Assembly (NCBI GenBank): GCA_903834925.1
Contig: CAILLA010000086.1
Location: 1-60,774, forward strand
Direction of reading: 5' to 3'
Source: an uncultured Schlesneria sp.
GTDB taxonomy: Bacteria; Planctomycetota; Planctomycetia; Planctomycetales; Planctomycetaceae
DNA length: 60,774 nucleotides
A program made the translations under genes and the position numbers. Positions 9,729 to 18,755 of this stretch are shown here, piece after piece. The number at the start of each line of letters is the position of its first letter. Positions within the stretch are counted from its first letter, which is position 1. The notes below the pieces were generated by a model. The model searched no databases and had not been told where the DNA came from. It saw nothing but the letters and a program-made list of their open reading frames with translations.

Positions 9729-9986
9729 ATGGGTTCGGAATGCGCAATTTGTTCAAAGAAACCGGTTCGCGGCAACCAGAAGGTCGAGCGCGGTAAGGCG
9801 AAGTACCTGGGTGGTAACGGTCGTAAAACGACGGGAATCACCAAGCGATGGTTTCGTCCAAACCTTCAGTCACTGCGGATGCAGGACGGCGAAACTTCAA
9901 AGCGAGTTCGCGTCTGCGTTCAGTGCCTGCGTTCAGGACTGGTTGTGAAGCGAGTCGTGAAGAAGCCGTTCACGATCGAAGGCTGA
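9729..9986 (+). CDS. rpmB: 50S ribosomal protein L28
   Basis: 85 residues, the normal size for L28. It starts MGSECAICSKKPVRGNQ and contains the basic TTGITKRWFRPNLQ segment and the C-terminal VCVQCLRSG. The two CxxC pairs (CAIC, CVQC) suggest the zinc-binding form. The open frame extends upstream to 9564, but the ATG at 9729 gives the conserved N-terminus. rpmG, often next to rpmB, is absent here. Confidence 0.95.
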   Translation: MGSECAICSKKPVRGNQKVERGKAKYLGGNGRKTTGITKRWFRPNLQSLRMQDGETSKRVRVCVQCLRSGLVVKRVVKKPFTIEG

Positions 9987-10006
9987 TTGAACCGTAGATC
10001 CAAATT

Positions 10007-10031
10007 GGGGGGGTCACTTTGTGCCACCCCC
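10007..10031 (+). terminator. Possible terminator between rpmB and gatC
   Basis: A G-run followed by GTCAC, then TTT, then GTGCCACCCCC folds into a GC-rich hairpin just after rpmB, followed by TCATTT. The T-run is poor, so termination is uncertain. Confidence 0.35.
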
Positions 10032-10046
10032 TCATTTCGTCTTTGA

Positions 10047-10352
10047 ATGAGACCATCAATGGAACTCTCACGGGATGTCGTGCGTAAAGTTGCCGACTTG
10101 GCACGCCTGAAGGTGTCCGAGGACGAGTTGGATTCGCTCGTCACTGATCTGAGTGCCATGATTGGGTACGTACAGGTGTTGAACGAGGTCGACACGACCG
10201 ATGTGGCACCGATGGTTCACGCGGTTGAACTGCACAATGTGCTGAGAAGCGATTCGATTGTTGAATCTCTTCCACGTGCCGAGGCGCTATCGAACGCACC
10301 CCGTTCGGACGGCAGCTATTTTCTCGTGCCAGCAATCATCGACAGCGAATGA
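10047..10352 (+). CDS. gatC: Asp-tRNA(Asn)/Glu-tRNA(Gln) amidotransferase subunit C
   Basis: About 101 residues (97 if the ATG at 10059 is used). It matches GatC: VRKVADLARLKVSEDELDSL, then LNEVDTTDVAPMVH, and LRSD with a final YFLVPAII. GatC stabilises the GatAB amidotransferase that converts Glu-tRNA(Gln) or Asp-tRNA(Asn) in the cytoplasm. gatA and gatB are not in this window, so the subunit genes are dispersed or lie elsewhere. Confidence 0.92.
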   Translation: MRPSMELSRDVVRKVADLARLKVSEDELDSLVTDLSAMIGYVQVLNEVDTTDVAPMVHAVELHNVLRSDSIVESLPRAEALSNAPRSDGSYFLVPAIIDSE

Positions 10353-10429
10353 TGCCTCGGGTTTGTCAGAGACGCCGCTTGACTCGCTTCTCTTCGAGGC
10401 GCGGTTAAACGATTTATCTTCGAAATGCG

Positions 10430-10639
10430 CTACGCGACGCGGCGACCCGTATCGGGTCGCGAAACCAGTCGGTCAGCAGGCTTTTCTGGAACGTTGACCC
10501 AGAAGAAGACCCGGAAAAGATAGCAGCAGCGATGACACCGCGCGGATTTCGTCAAAAACCCAAAGAGACCGGAATTCCCGCTTGAACTCAAATAGACGTC
10601 ATTTGTCTTGCACTGTGGACAACGCATACTCGACCCCAC
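10430..10639 (-). CDS. Small zinc-ribbon protein
   Basis: 69 residues (65 from the internal ATG at 10627). MRCPQC and ARCHRC provide two CxxC pairs about 25 residues apart, a classic zinc ribbon. The second is followed by an aromatic-rich segment YLFRVFFW. It is probably a real small gene because the cysteine layout is unlikely by chance, but I recognise no family with a known role. It is convergent with gatC. Confidence 0.5.
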   Translation of the reverse strand: MGSSMRCPQCKTNDVYLSSSGNSGLFGFLTKSARCHRCCYLFRVFFWVNVPEKPADRLVSRPDTGRRVA

Positions 10640-10797
10640 GCGAGAATATCAGTTCATATCTCTTGGCAGACCTGGCACGAACTGGCCTTGTCTGGTGGTT
10701 TTGTAGTTTGATCAACGTTGTCTGAAAACCCCAGTTTTTGCGTCTCGTCCGGCCCAAGGATGTCAGTTTTATCATTCGAAAATGACAGGCCAAAAAC

Positions 10798-10858
10798 CGT
10801 AGCAGCGGCTTCCAGACGCAGAGCGAAAATTCGTGCGGAGGCTGGAAGCCTCCGCTAC
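10798..10858. repeat. Imperfect palindromic repeat
   Basis: CGTAGCAGCGGCTTCCAG (10798-10815) faces GGAGGCTGGAAGCCTCCG and GCTAC (10837-10858), with an internal hairpin GGAGGCT/AGCCTCC. It lies between the zinc-ribbon and STAS genes. It resembles the dispersed palindromes common in planctomycete intergenic DNA, but only one copy is seen here. Confidence 0.5.
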
Positions 10859-10878
10859 AAAAAATGATCGCTTTCCGC

Positions 10879-11325
10879 TCATACGGATTGGCTGGAAAGA
10901 CAGCTTTCAGCGACTGGCTCGGGAATGACAAGTGATTCGGTCGGTTCGAGGATCAGCTCGAACAAGCCCTCGTCATTCAGTTTAAAGAATTGACGGAACC
11001 AGAGCATTCTTTGGACGTTTGGTTGCGGAGGTGTTAATGCAAACCGCGTCCCACACTTCTCTTGCCAGTCGAATAACATCCCAAAAAATCCGCTGGGGAT
11101 GTACTTCACGTACAGCATGTCGATGGCGATCGAATCGCAGCCTTCCTCGTCAATCAGACGAAACAGGCCTTCACGCAGCAGGGCTAAATCGGCGCCGTCC
11201 CAGATTTCCATCTCGCCGAGATGGAGAAGAAGGAAATCATCCCGAACGTCGATCAGCATCCGTTTAAAGCGTCGCTGAGCTATCATGCATGGCCCTGTCG
11301 TGTCAATGTGTTGACCGAATGTCAT
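10879..11325 (-). CDS. STAS-domain-like protein
   Basis: 148 residues from the ATG at 11325 (an alternative ATG lies at 11286). The core runs from RMLIDVRDDFLLLHL through DSIAIDMLYVKYIPSGFFGML to RMLWFRQFFKLND. This is the strand-helix order of STAS (anti-sigma-factor antagonist) domains. The usual phospho-serine after the S-x-G motif appears as SGFFGML. It could regulate a partner-switching system, but no anti-sigma kinase or phosphatase gene adjoins it. Neither candidate start has a clear ribosome binding site. Confidence 0.55.
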   Translation of the reverse strand: MTFGQHIDTTGPCMIAQRRFKRMLIDVRDDFLLLHLGEMEIWDGADLALLREGLFRLIDEEGCDSIAIDMLYVKYIPSGFFGMLFDWQEKCGTRFALTPPQPNVQRMLWFRQFFKLNDEGLFELILEPTESLVIPEPVAESCLSSQSV

Positions 11326-11558
11326 CTCGAAAATCAGATCTTTCGAGCACGAACACTCCGTAACGCAAACACCGGGCCGACGAAAGAAATTGTCAAAAGT
11401 TGAGTCCGAATTAGATCGCAACTCTAGAAAAAGCAACACCTTGCAGCAATCCTGACAACCGATCAAGACTTGCCATAGCTTCATTAACGTTGATATTTAA
11501 CAACGTGGTGAACAGGCAACGTGGCGAGACGGCATCATTCGAAACGGATTTTTTAGCT

Positions 11559-11617
11559 CGTAGCATGGGCTTTAGCCCGTGCAATTCCTAATTGCACGGG
11601 CTAAAGCCCATGCTACG
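11559..11617. repeat. Perfect palindrome, 28-bp arms
   Basis: Arms 11559-11586 and 11590-11617 are perfect reverse complements with a 3-base centre. Each arm contains GCATGGGCTTTAGCCCGTGC, itself a smaller hairpin. It sits between the STAS gene and the coiled-coil zinc-ribbon gene, where both transcripts read leftward, so it could act as a terminator. A related diverged copy lies at 54819-54877. Confidence 0.85.
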
Positions 11618-11648
11618 ATTCGGACGTTTTCCTGCCCTGAAAAATTCA

Positions 11649-12353
11649 TTAATCTTCATCAGGAACGTACATCAATCGTCCGCAGGTACAAAACCGAGTC
11701 TTGCCGGCTCGAAGTTCAAGATAGACTTGAGTGGTGAGGGAAACGTAACAGGAACTGCACGACTTGTTGACGACGGGGGCAAGTGCGTCTGAGCCGTAGG
11801 CCTGCACAAGTCGGCGGTACTGAGGAACCAGATCTGGTGGCAGAACCTTTTCGGCTTCAGCGACTTCGACCTCTAATGCAGCGGCACTCGCTTTCAGTCC
11901 CGCCTCTTTTGCCTGGACCTCAGCAGTCAAGACTTGTAGTTCCTTCTCGATTGCAACGATGTCGATTTCCACCTTCTTGGCGTCGATCTGAACGGCGTCG
12001 ACCTTTTCAAGAGCTTCCAGGATTTCGTCCTCGAGTACGCTCTTCGCCATCGTGTCCGCTGCAATTTGCGAACGCAATGCTTCGTATTCGCGATTATTGG
12101 CGGCCGAGTTCAACTTACCGGACAAGTCATAAATTCGACTTTCGCTCGTTTTCAGTTGCAGGTTCTTGGTATCTGCAGCCACCTTCATCTGCTTCAGCTT
12201 GTTGCGCTGTGCTTCGAGTTCTTCTCTTTTCTTCTCGATCAATTGCTTTCGTGCGGCAATCTGCCGCGGTCCTTTTTCCAACTGATCGGAAATCTCACGC
12301 AGCTTTATCCGCAAGTCATGCAACTGTTTCATGCCAGCTGAAGTCGAACTCAT
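11649..12353 (-). CDS. Coiled-coil protein with C4 zinc ribbon
   Basis: 234 residues. A long coiled coil (about 10-170) is followed by a C-terminal zinc ribbon with CSSC and CTC-type cysteines (KSCSSCYVSL ... RFCTCGRLMY). This is the widespread bacterial C4-type zinc ribbon family (CT398-like, formerly DUF164), thought to bind nucleic acid or act as an adaptor; no firm function is known. The start is supported by GAGGAGAG about 8 bases upstream of the ATG. Confidence 0.8.
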   Translation of the reverse strand: MSSTSAGMKQLHDLRIKLREISDQLEKGPRQIAARKQLIEKKREELEAQRNKLKQMKVAADTKNLQLKTSESRIYDLSGKLNSAANNREYEALRSQIAADTMAKSVLEDEILEALEKVDAVQIDAKKVEIDIVAIEKELQVLTAEVQAKEAGLKASAAALEVEVAEAEKVLPPDLVPQYRRLVQAYGSDALAPVVNKSCSSCYVSLTTQVYLELRAGKTRFCTCGRLMYVPDED

Positions 12354-12598
12354 CCACTACTCTCCTCGGGGTCAAACAATGCGTTGTTCCAAGTACTATA
12401 TCAGAAACCTTCCCGATGCGCATTCCGTTCGATGAAATCTCGACGAAGAACCTCGTTTGGCTACCAGGCCGTACCGCGGTAGGGAACCTCGCCGGGACTT
12501 TGAGAACTGACTTTCGGCACAACCGGCTTGCACTTGGCTCGCTCTTCCTCCATCCTAATTCTTAAAGCACCAATCCGGACGAATAAGAGGATTTCGTG

Positions 12599-13819
12599 AT
12601 GACGGGTTTGATTCTGGGCGCGGTCGTACTGCTGAGCGCAGGCTATGCAAAACTGTCGTCAATGATCTTGAATCGACTTTTGGCAGTGACGCTGCCGACG
12701 TGGGCGAACAAAATCCTGGAAATCATTCAGCTGTTATCGATGCCTGCCTACGGAGTGACCTTATTAATCGCTCTGTATTCTCGCAACGCTGGATTCGGTG
12801 GTTTGAACTGGCAAACAATCACTTCTGGAGAACTGGCTCTTATTCTGGCGGGGGCAATCGGGTTCGGATTTCTGGTTCATTCAACGATTGCTTTTCAGTC
12901 TTATCGGCCTCCACTTTGCGAAATCGCCAATGACTCTCGAATTATCGACTTTCGTACATCCGGCACCAAACGCGTTTCCGATGAAGTCACTCCCCCCGAC
13001 GACTGGCATACCGCACTCGTCGGACCTGGACCAAGGCGAAAAATCGCGTTGCTTCCTGGTAACCAACAATTTTCACTGGAAGTGAGTACAAAAACGTATT
13101 CGCTCCCCAGGCTACCGAAAGCTTGGGACGGCCTGTCGATCGTCCAACTTGCCGACACCCATTTTCGCGGCGCAGTGACTCGCAAATATTTTGAGCTTGT
13201 TTGCGAACAGGCTCGGGGACTCAAACCAGATCTGTTCGTGTTCTCGGGGGATCTTTTCGATGACATGGAACTTCTGGACTGGCTTCAGCCAACATTGGGT
13301 CAACTGAAAGCACCTCTCGGACAGTATTTCATCCTGGGGAATCACGATTGGTATCTCGACCCGAACGTGGTCCGACAAGAGTATGAGCGAGACGGCTGGA
13401 TCGATCTGTCGAGTCGATGCATCGAGTTACACACAAGCAACTCCGCCCCTCCGATTGTCATCGCCGGAGATGAAACGCCGTGGATGGGTAAGCACCCCGA
13501 TCTGAGTCACGTTTCCCCGGAAACGTTTCGGATCTTGCTCAGCCACACTCCGGATAACGTCTATTGGGCGAGGAAGCAGAAATATGATCTGATGCTGGCA
13601 GGCCACACTCATGGCGGCCAGATTCGACTACCGCTGTTGGGCCCGGTTTACGCTCCAAGCCGATACGGATGTCGTTTCACATCGGGTGTCTTCTGGCTCG
13701 ACCCAACGCTGCTCTATGTCTCACGCGGAATCAGTGGTCGAGAACCGATCCGGTATAACTGCGTCCCCGAACTGACAAAGCTCGTGCTGCGAAGCGGACA
13801 AAGTTCCTCAATCCTTTGA
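12599..13819 (+). CDS. Membrane-anchored metallophosphoesterase
   Basis: 406 residues. The N-terminal 110 residues hold about three membrane segments. From about residue 175 follows a calcineurin-like phosphoesterase domain with metal ligands in LADTHF, GDLFDD, GNHDWY and GHTHGG. The family includes YkuE/YaeI-type enzymes that may act on lipid-linked substrates such as UDP-diacylglucosamine, but the substrate is not readable here. I prefer the ATG at 12599, since AAGAGGA precedes it at proper spacing, over the GTG one codon upstream. Confidence 0.85.
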   Translation: MTGLILGAVVLLSAGYAKLSSMILNRLLAVTLPTWANKILEIIQLLSMPAYGVTLLIALYSRNAGFGGLNWQTITSGELALILAGAIGFGFLVHSTIAFQSYRPPLCEIANDSRIIDFRTSGTKRVSDEVTPPDDWHTALVGPGPRRKIALLPGNQQFSLEVSTKTYSLPRLPKAWDGLSIVQLADTHFRGAVTRKYFELVCEQARGLKPDLFVFSGDLFDDMELLDWLQPTLGQLKAPLGQYFILGNHDWYLDPNVVRQEYERDGWIDLSSRCIELHTSNSAPPIVIAGDETPWMGKHPDLSHVSPETFRILLSHTPDNVYWARKQKYDLMLAGHTHGGQIRLPLLGPVYAPSRYGCRFTSGVFWLDPTLLYVSRGISGREPIRYNCVPELTKLVLRSGQSSSIL

Positions 13820-13873
13820 CGATGGCATATGCTGATCGCCGATCACCGCGTCTTCAAATCGAAAACCGAGGTT

Positions 13874-14386
13874 TCAGATCATTTCAGGGATTTTGTTTTG
13901 ATTCGATCTGCGAGGATAGGTGAGAAGCAAGAAAGCGGATACGAGCGTCAACGGAATGACAATCGACCAATACGGGATGATGCACATTTCGATTTGTGCA
14001 ATCGCATTGTTCTTGATCCGGCCGTCGCAAACACTGAAGAACAACCAATCCGATTGCCAGGTAAGGTCCAGCTTTTCGTACGGATTGAACGGCAATGGTT
14101 TACCGTTGACAGCAAATTTGAGAAAAGGCGGGGCCCAGAGGTTTTCAGAACCGAACTGAATTGGAGAACTTGGAGCGACTGGTGTCCCTTTGGTCAGAAG
14201 AATCATTCCGTGAAGCGATTCGATGCTATAGCAAGAGGTGTTAGAGGGATACCATACGAAATCAGCGGTCAAACAACTCCTCACCCACCCCGCTGCAAAC
14301 GCGCAGGCCAATACCAAGGTCACCACGCCAATTTTCCGTCGAAACGGTTTGAAGAAGGTCACTTTCAGGCTCCCTCGGAAGTACAC
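13874..14386 (-). CDS. Hypothetical membrane protein with two TM segments
   Basis: 170 residues with a hydrophobic segment near the N-terminus (VVTLVLACAFAAGWV), a soluble middle of about 90 residues, a second membrane segment near the C-terminus (WSIVIPLTLVSAFLLL), and a short basic tail. I recognise no named domain. The layout is typical of small uncharacterised planctomycete membrane proteins. It ends convergently with the phosphoesterase gene. Confidence 0.55.
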   Translation of the reverse strand: MYFRGSLKVTFFKPFRRKIGVVTLVLACAFAAGWVRSCLTADFVWYPSNTSCYSIESLHGMILLTKGTPVAPSSPIQFGSENLWAPPFLKFAVNGKPLPFNPYEKLDLTWQSDWLFFSVCDGRIKNNAIAQIEMCIIPYWSIVIPLTLVSAFLLLTYPRRSNQNKIPEMI

Positions 14387-14397
14387 GGGTCAAGGGA

Positions 14398-17277
14398 TTA
14401 ATCAACAAATATCAGTTCGTCTGACATCAATAACACATGCACAAAACGTTCCCAGGGGCTTAGTGGGCGCAAACCGGCCTTCGCACCAGGATTGGTTGTC
14501 GAACGTTTTTGCAGTGATGACGCCGCTAACTCTTCGGCATCAAGGTAGCGGGCGGCCAGTTCGATTTCGGTCGTCGTGGGATCGCGTTGGAATAGCTGCT
14601 GATAGACGTATTGGATTCTCTCCTCCGTAGTCTCAAAAAGCTGAAAATCGGCTTGCGCCGCAAGACTACACGCCTGCCGCATGACAAACAGGTCATTGAA
14701 AAAGAACAGCGCCTGCTGTGGCACGGTTGTGATATCACGTTGAGCCGTGGAAAGGTCCGGGTTCGCAAAATCGAAGTACCCAAACCAGGACTGTAAGTTG
14801 TTTCGATCAATCGTTCCGTAGACGGTGCGTCGATTTGAGAACATGGTCTGACTTGTCTGCTGCTGATCCACCAAAGCGACCGGCCGGCCACCGATAGCTG
14901 GGTCGAGTTTGCCTGTCACAAACAGCAGCGTGTCACGCATCGATTCGAAGTCGAGTCGCCGTCGGTTCATTTTGTAGAGCAGTCGGTTGTCCGCATCCAG
15001 AAGGTCATTGTGCTGGTGGTTGTCGCTTTGCTGCTGATAGACGCTCGACAGCATCAACAGGCGGTGCATTGCTTTGATCGACCAACCGTCGTTCATTAAC
15101 CGCCATGCGAGGTAGTCCAAGAGTTCGGGATGGCTCGGAGGTTCTGAACGCAAACCGAAATCATCGGTGGTCGTCACTAGACCGGCACCGAAATGATGTT
15201 GCCAGATGCGGTTGACGATCACACGGGCCGTGAGTGGATTGTCGCGACTGGCGATCGCTTGTGCCAGTTCCAGTCGGCCGCTGCCACGGGTGAACGGTTG
15301 CGGGTTGTCGCGCGTTAAACTTGCCAGGAACTGACGCGGGGCCTCATCCCCCAATCGATTGGCATCGCCACGGATGAAGATTCGGCTATTGTGCGGGTGC
15401 GGACTGTCGGCGAGCACCATGGCTCGTAGTGGAGCACCGGGATGCGTGGCATCCAACTGGTCGACTTGTTCCTTAAGTGGTCCTAGCCGCATTGCGGCCG
15501 ACGTAGGAAATAACTGCGGCATCACCTCTTTTGGCAAGTTACCGGGACTCTCCTTGCCGTAAAACACTTGACGAAGCGATTCCTGTTCGGGATCGGGCAG
15601 TGCTTTTGAAGGAGTCGCATTTGCACCTCGGGTGGTCTCGCTCTGCAGATTCTGCCATTGCTTGTCTGCGTCCAGAAACAGCTTAGCATAGCGGTCTGCG
15701 GCGTCATTTAGTGAAGTTGGTGGTTCGCCTGCAAAAGCCTGGGCAACCAGTGAGTTCAGCGGATGACCAAGCCCCTTATCCGCAATTTTCGACGACAACA
15801 ACTTGGCGCGGTCTGCAAATTCGGATGCGGGCAAGGCGGCAAACGCGAACCAGGGAGCGAAAATCGGATCAGTTTCCGGGTTCATGCTTTCCAGCGCCTT
15901 TAGCCAGCGCTTGGCACCGGTCTGAAGGATTTTCCGATCACTCAGAAAGAATTCTCCCTCAATGAGATCGTCCAGTTTTTTCGGATCCCGACTGAGCAAA
16001 AGGGACTGAGCCGTCTGTTCGCGGTGTTGGTTGAGAATCGCCGCCTCCTGCTCGTGAACGAATTCATCGAGTTTGGCTTTGCGCGACTGATGTTCCATTG
16101 AATAGTTTGCGAACTCTGTCGGGTCAGGTTCGATCCCAAGCGATGGCAATTCACCCGGTGCGACCGAACTTGCGAAGACGCCGTGAAGTCCGTAGTAGTC
16201 TCGCGTGCCAATCGGATCATATTTGTGATCGTGGCATCGTGCACAACTGACCGACAGAGCCATCGTGCCGCGCGTGACGACATCAATTCGGTCGTCGATC
16301 GTATCGTGATTGTTCATGAACTGCCGACCGACGGTCAGAAACCCAAGAGCGGCGAGCGGTCGTTTGTCCTCGCCAAGATCAAGTTGATCGGCGGCAATTT
16401 GCTGCACGAGGAAATGGTCGTATGGCAGATCCTCATTGAATGCGCGGATAACATAATCTCGATAGGTGAACGCAAACGGCCCATCGCTCGTGGCAAACCG
16501 AGCGACATCCAGCCAGTGCCGCCCCCAGCGTTCACCATAATGCTGCGAGCGAAGCAATCGTTCGACGACGGTTGCGAACGCGTCGGGGGATTCGTCAGCA
16601 ACAAACACTGCAACTTCTTCGGGAGTCGGTGGCAGTCCGATCAGGTCGTAGGTTGCCCGCCGGATCAGCGTTCGCTTGTCGGCTTGCTGCGCTGGTTCGA
16701 GTCCCGTTCGTTCCAGTGTCGCAAGGACGAATGCATCGACGGGCGTTCGCACCCAGCCTTGCTGTTTGACGGCTGGAATGGCCTGCTCGGTCACTGGTTG
16801 AAAGGCCCAGTGAGTACGCGATTTTGTAGCGATCTGGTTTTGACGAACATCCGTCTTCGGTAGCGGCGCTCCAATCTTGATCCACGCTTCCAGATCCGAG
16901 ATTTGAGCCTCGGTCAGTCGTTCGCCGTTCGGCGGCATGCGCTTGTCTTCATCTTTCGAACGGACGACTTTGATGAGCAGACTGTTGTCTGGGTTTCCAG
17001 CGACGATGATCGGTCCTGAATCGCTTCCCTTCAGCAGCCCCTCGTGACTGTTGAGCAGCAGTCCTCCATTGGCCTTTTTGCTCTCTGGACTGTGGCACCG
17101 ATAACACCGATCAGCCAGCAACGGGCGGATCTGGCGTTCAAACAATTCGACGCCCTTGGCATCACTGTTTACTGGCGGCTCCGCGCCATGTACCGGCGGG
17201 GCAAACGCCACCAGACACAGAGATACCGTTAGCAATATCCATCGGACATTCAGCGTGCTCAACGTCGATTGTCGCAC
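14398..17277 (-). CDS. PSCyt1-DUF1549-DUF1553 protein
   Basis: 959 residues with a signal peptide (about 10-32), then a planctomycete cytochrome-c-like domain with CYRCH near residue 58. DUF1549 follows with TPVDAFVLATLE and YGERWGRHWLDVARF. DUF1553 fills the C-terminal half with the region around RVIVNRIWQHHFGAGLV. The domain order is the standard one for this very abundant planctomycete family. It always pairs with DUF1501 proteins, here 41 bases upstream. The pair is presumed to be exported and involved in degrading complex substrates, but the reaction is unproven. Confidence 0.9.
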   Translation of the reverse strand: MRQSTLSTLNVRWILLTVSLCLVAFAPPVHGAEPPVNSDAKGVELFERQIRPLLADRCYRCHSPESKKANGGLLLNSHEGLLKGSDSGPIIVAGNPDNSLLIKVVRSKDEDKRMPPNGERLTEAQISDLEAWIKIGAPLPKTDVRQNQIATKSRTHWAFQPVTEQAIPAVKQQGWVRTPVDAFVLATLERTGLEPAQQADKRTLIRRATYDLIGLPPTPEEVAVFVADESPDAFATVVERLLRSQHYGERWGRHWLDVARFATSDGPFAFTYRDYVIRAFNEDLPYDHFLVQQIAADQLDLGEDKRPLAALGFLTVGRQFMNNHDTIDDRIDVVTRGTMALSVSCARCHDHKYDPIGTRDYYGLHGVFASSVAPGELPSLGIEPDPTEFANYSMEHQSRKAKLDEFVHEQEAAILNQHREQTAQSLLLSRDPKKLDDLIEGEFFLSDRKILQTGAKRWLKALESMNPETDPIFAPWFAFAALPASEFADRAKLLSSKIADKGLGHPLNSLVAQAFAGEPPTSLNDAADRYAKLFLDADKQWQNLQSETTRGANATPSKALPDPEQESLRQVFYGKESPGNLPKEVMPQLFPTSAAMRLGPLKEQVDQLDATHPGAPLRAMVLADSPHPHNSRIFIRGDANRLGDEAPRQFLASLTRDNPQPFTRGSGRLELAQAIASRDNPLTARVIVNRIWQHHFGAGLVTTTDDFGLRSEPPSHPELLDYLAWRLMNDGWSIKAMHRLLMLSSVYQQQSDNHQHNDLLDADNRLLYKMNRRRLDFESMRDTLLFVTGKLDPAIGGRPVALVDQQQTSQTMFSNRRTVYGTIDRNNLQSWFGYFDFANPDLSTAQRDITTVPQQALFFFNDLFVMRQACSLAAQADFQLFETTEERIQYVYQQLFQRDPTTTEIELAARYLDAEELAASSLQKRSTTNPGAKAGLRPLSPWERFVHVLLMSDELIFVD

Positions 17278-17318
17278 AAGGTTTTCCTCAACATAAATCG
17301 TTTGTCATGGTCGCAACG

Positions 17319-18755
17319 TCAGGCAATCAGTTCGTGGACCACTTCACCATAGACATCGGTCAGGCGAAAATCGCGGCTGGCGTGTCGATAGGTCAACTGA
17401 GTGTGATCGAAGCCGAGCAGCTGCAGAATGGTCGCATGCAAGTCGTGGACATGCACCTTCTTTTCAACGGCCTGAAAGCCGAATTCGTCAGTCGCCCCGT
17501 GGACATATCCCCCTTTGACGCCGCCGCCTGCCAACCACGTAGTGAAACCGTGGTTATTGTGATCACGGCCGTTTCCAAACAGGTTATTCGGCAGCCCCAT
17601 CGGCACTTCCACCGTCGGAGTCCGTCCGAACTCGCCTCCCCAGATCACGAGTGTATCGTCGAGCATCCCACGCTGTTTGAGATCCTTCAGTAAGGCTCCA
17701 ATCGCCTGGTCGCATTGCTTCGCCATAGAACGGTGACTTTGTTCCAGATTCTGATGGTGGTCCCAATCGCTGCCGACCCAGGCTTGGACGAAGCGAACGC
17801 CGCGTTCCACAAGTCGCCGGGCAATCAGAATCTGTCGCGCCTCAGTGCCATCCCCATACATACGTCGAATCGATTCGGGTTCCTGACTGAGATCGAACGC
17901 GTCGGTTGCTTCCAGTTGCATCCGCGACGCTAATTCAAAGGATTGAATGCGCGCTTCAATCTGCGCGTTGTGGTCACGTTCGCGGCGATGGCGTTCATTG
18001 AGTTCCCGCAACAAATCGATTTGCCGAGTCTGCTCATCCCGAGAAACTCGTTGGTTGATAGTATTTTCAATCAGTTTCTCAATCTGCGTATGTCGGGTGT
18101 CGACATATGTTCCTTGAAGGGCACCCGGCAGGAATCCTGATCGCCAGTTTTGGGTACCGCCGTTTCCCGGATACCCGCCCGGCCGCATGGCGATAAAACC
18201 AGGCAGGTTCTGGTTTTCACTCCCCAAGCCGTAGGTCGCCCATGATCCGAGGCTCGGTCGAATCAACCGCGAGTCACCACAGTTCATCAGCAGAATCGAC
18301 GGAAGATGATTCGGCACGTCCGCCTGCATCGAACGAATCACGGCGATGTCGTCAATGCACTCACCAATGTGTGAAAAGATCTCACTGACTTCGATTCCGC
18401 TCTGGCCATATCGCTGGAACTTGTAAGGCGACCTCATCACCGTTCCTGTGCGGCGTTCAGTCACCCGATGCATGCTCTCGGGAAGCGGCTGACCGTGGTA
18501 CTTGTCGAGTGCCGGTTTCGGATCAAACGTATCGACATGTGACGGACCGCCGCTGAGGAACAAGTGAATCACACGCTTGGCTGTCGCGGCAAAGTGAGGT
18601 TGCCGTGGCGTCAAAGGGGACTCGGTGTCGGCTATCGACCGTGTCTCACTGCCGAATGCGTCCCGCATCACACCAGACAATGCCAGTGAACCGATCCCCA
18701 TGCCGCCGCAACGGAGTAAGTCTCGGCGGGTAACGAGCCGATCAGGTCCATTCAT
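17319..18755 (-). CDS. DUF1501 protein (sulfatase-like fold), Tat-exported
   Basis: 478 residues. The N-terminus VTRRDLLRCGGMGIGSLAL is a twin-arginine signal. It continues with HLFLSGGPSHVDTFDPKP, which resembles alkaline-phosphatase/sulfatase-type metal sites, and later VIWGGEFGRTPTVE and GRDHNNHGFTTWLAGGG. DUF1501 is the usual partner of DUF1549-DUF1553 proteins. Its start overlaps the stop of the upstream gene by 4 bases (18752-18755), so translation is probably coupled. Confidence 0.9.
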   Translation of the reverse strand: MNGPDRLVTRRDLLRCGGMGIGSLALSGVMRDAFGSETRSIADTESPLTPRQPHFAATAKRVIHLFLSGGPSHVDTFDPKPALDKYHGQPLPESMHRVTERRTGTVMRSPYKFQRYGQSGIEVSEIFSHIGECIDDIAVIRSMQADVPNHLPSILLMNCGDSRLIRPSLGSWATYGLGSENQNLPGFIAMRPGGYPGNGGTQNWRSGFLPGALQGTYVDTRHTQIEKLIENTINQRVSRDEQTRQIDLLRELNERHRRERDHNAQIEARIQSFELASRMQLEATDAFDLSQEPESIRRMYGDGTEARQILIARRLVERGVRFVQAWVGSDWDHHQNLEQSHRSMAKQCDQAIGALLKDLKQRGMLDDTLVIWGGEFGRTPTVEVPMGLPNNLFGNGRDHNNHGFTTWLAGGGVKGGYVHGATDEFGFQAVEKKVHVHDLHATILQLLGFDHTQLTYRHASRDFRLTDVYGEVVHELIA

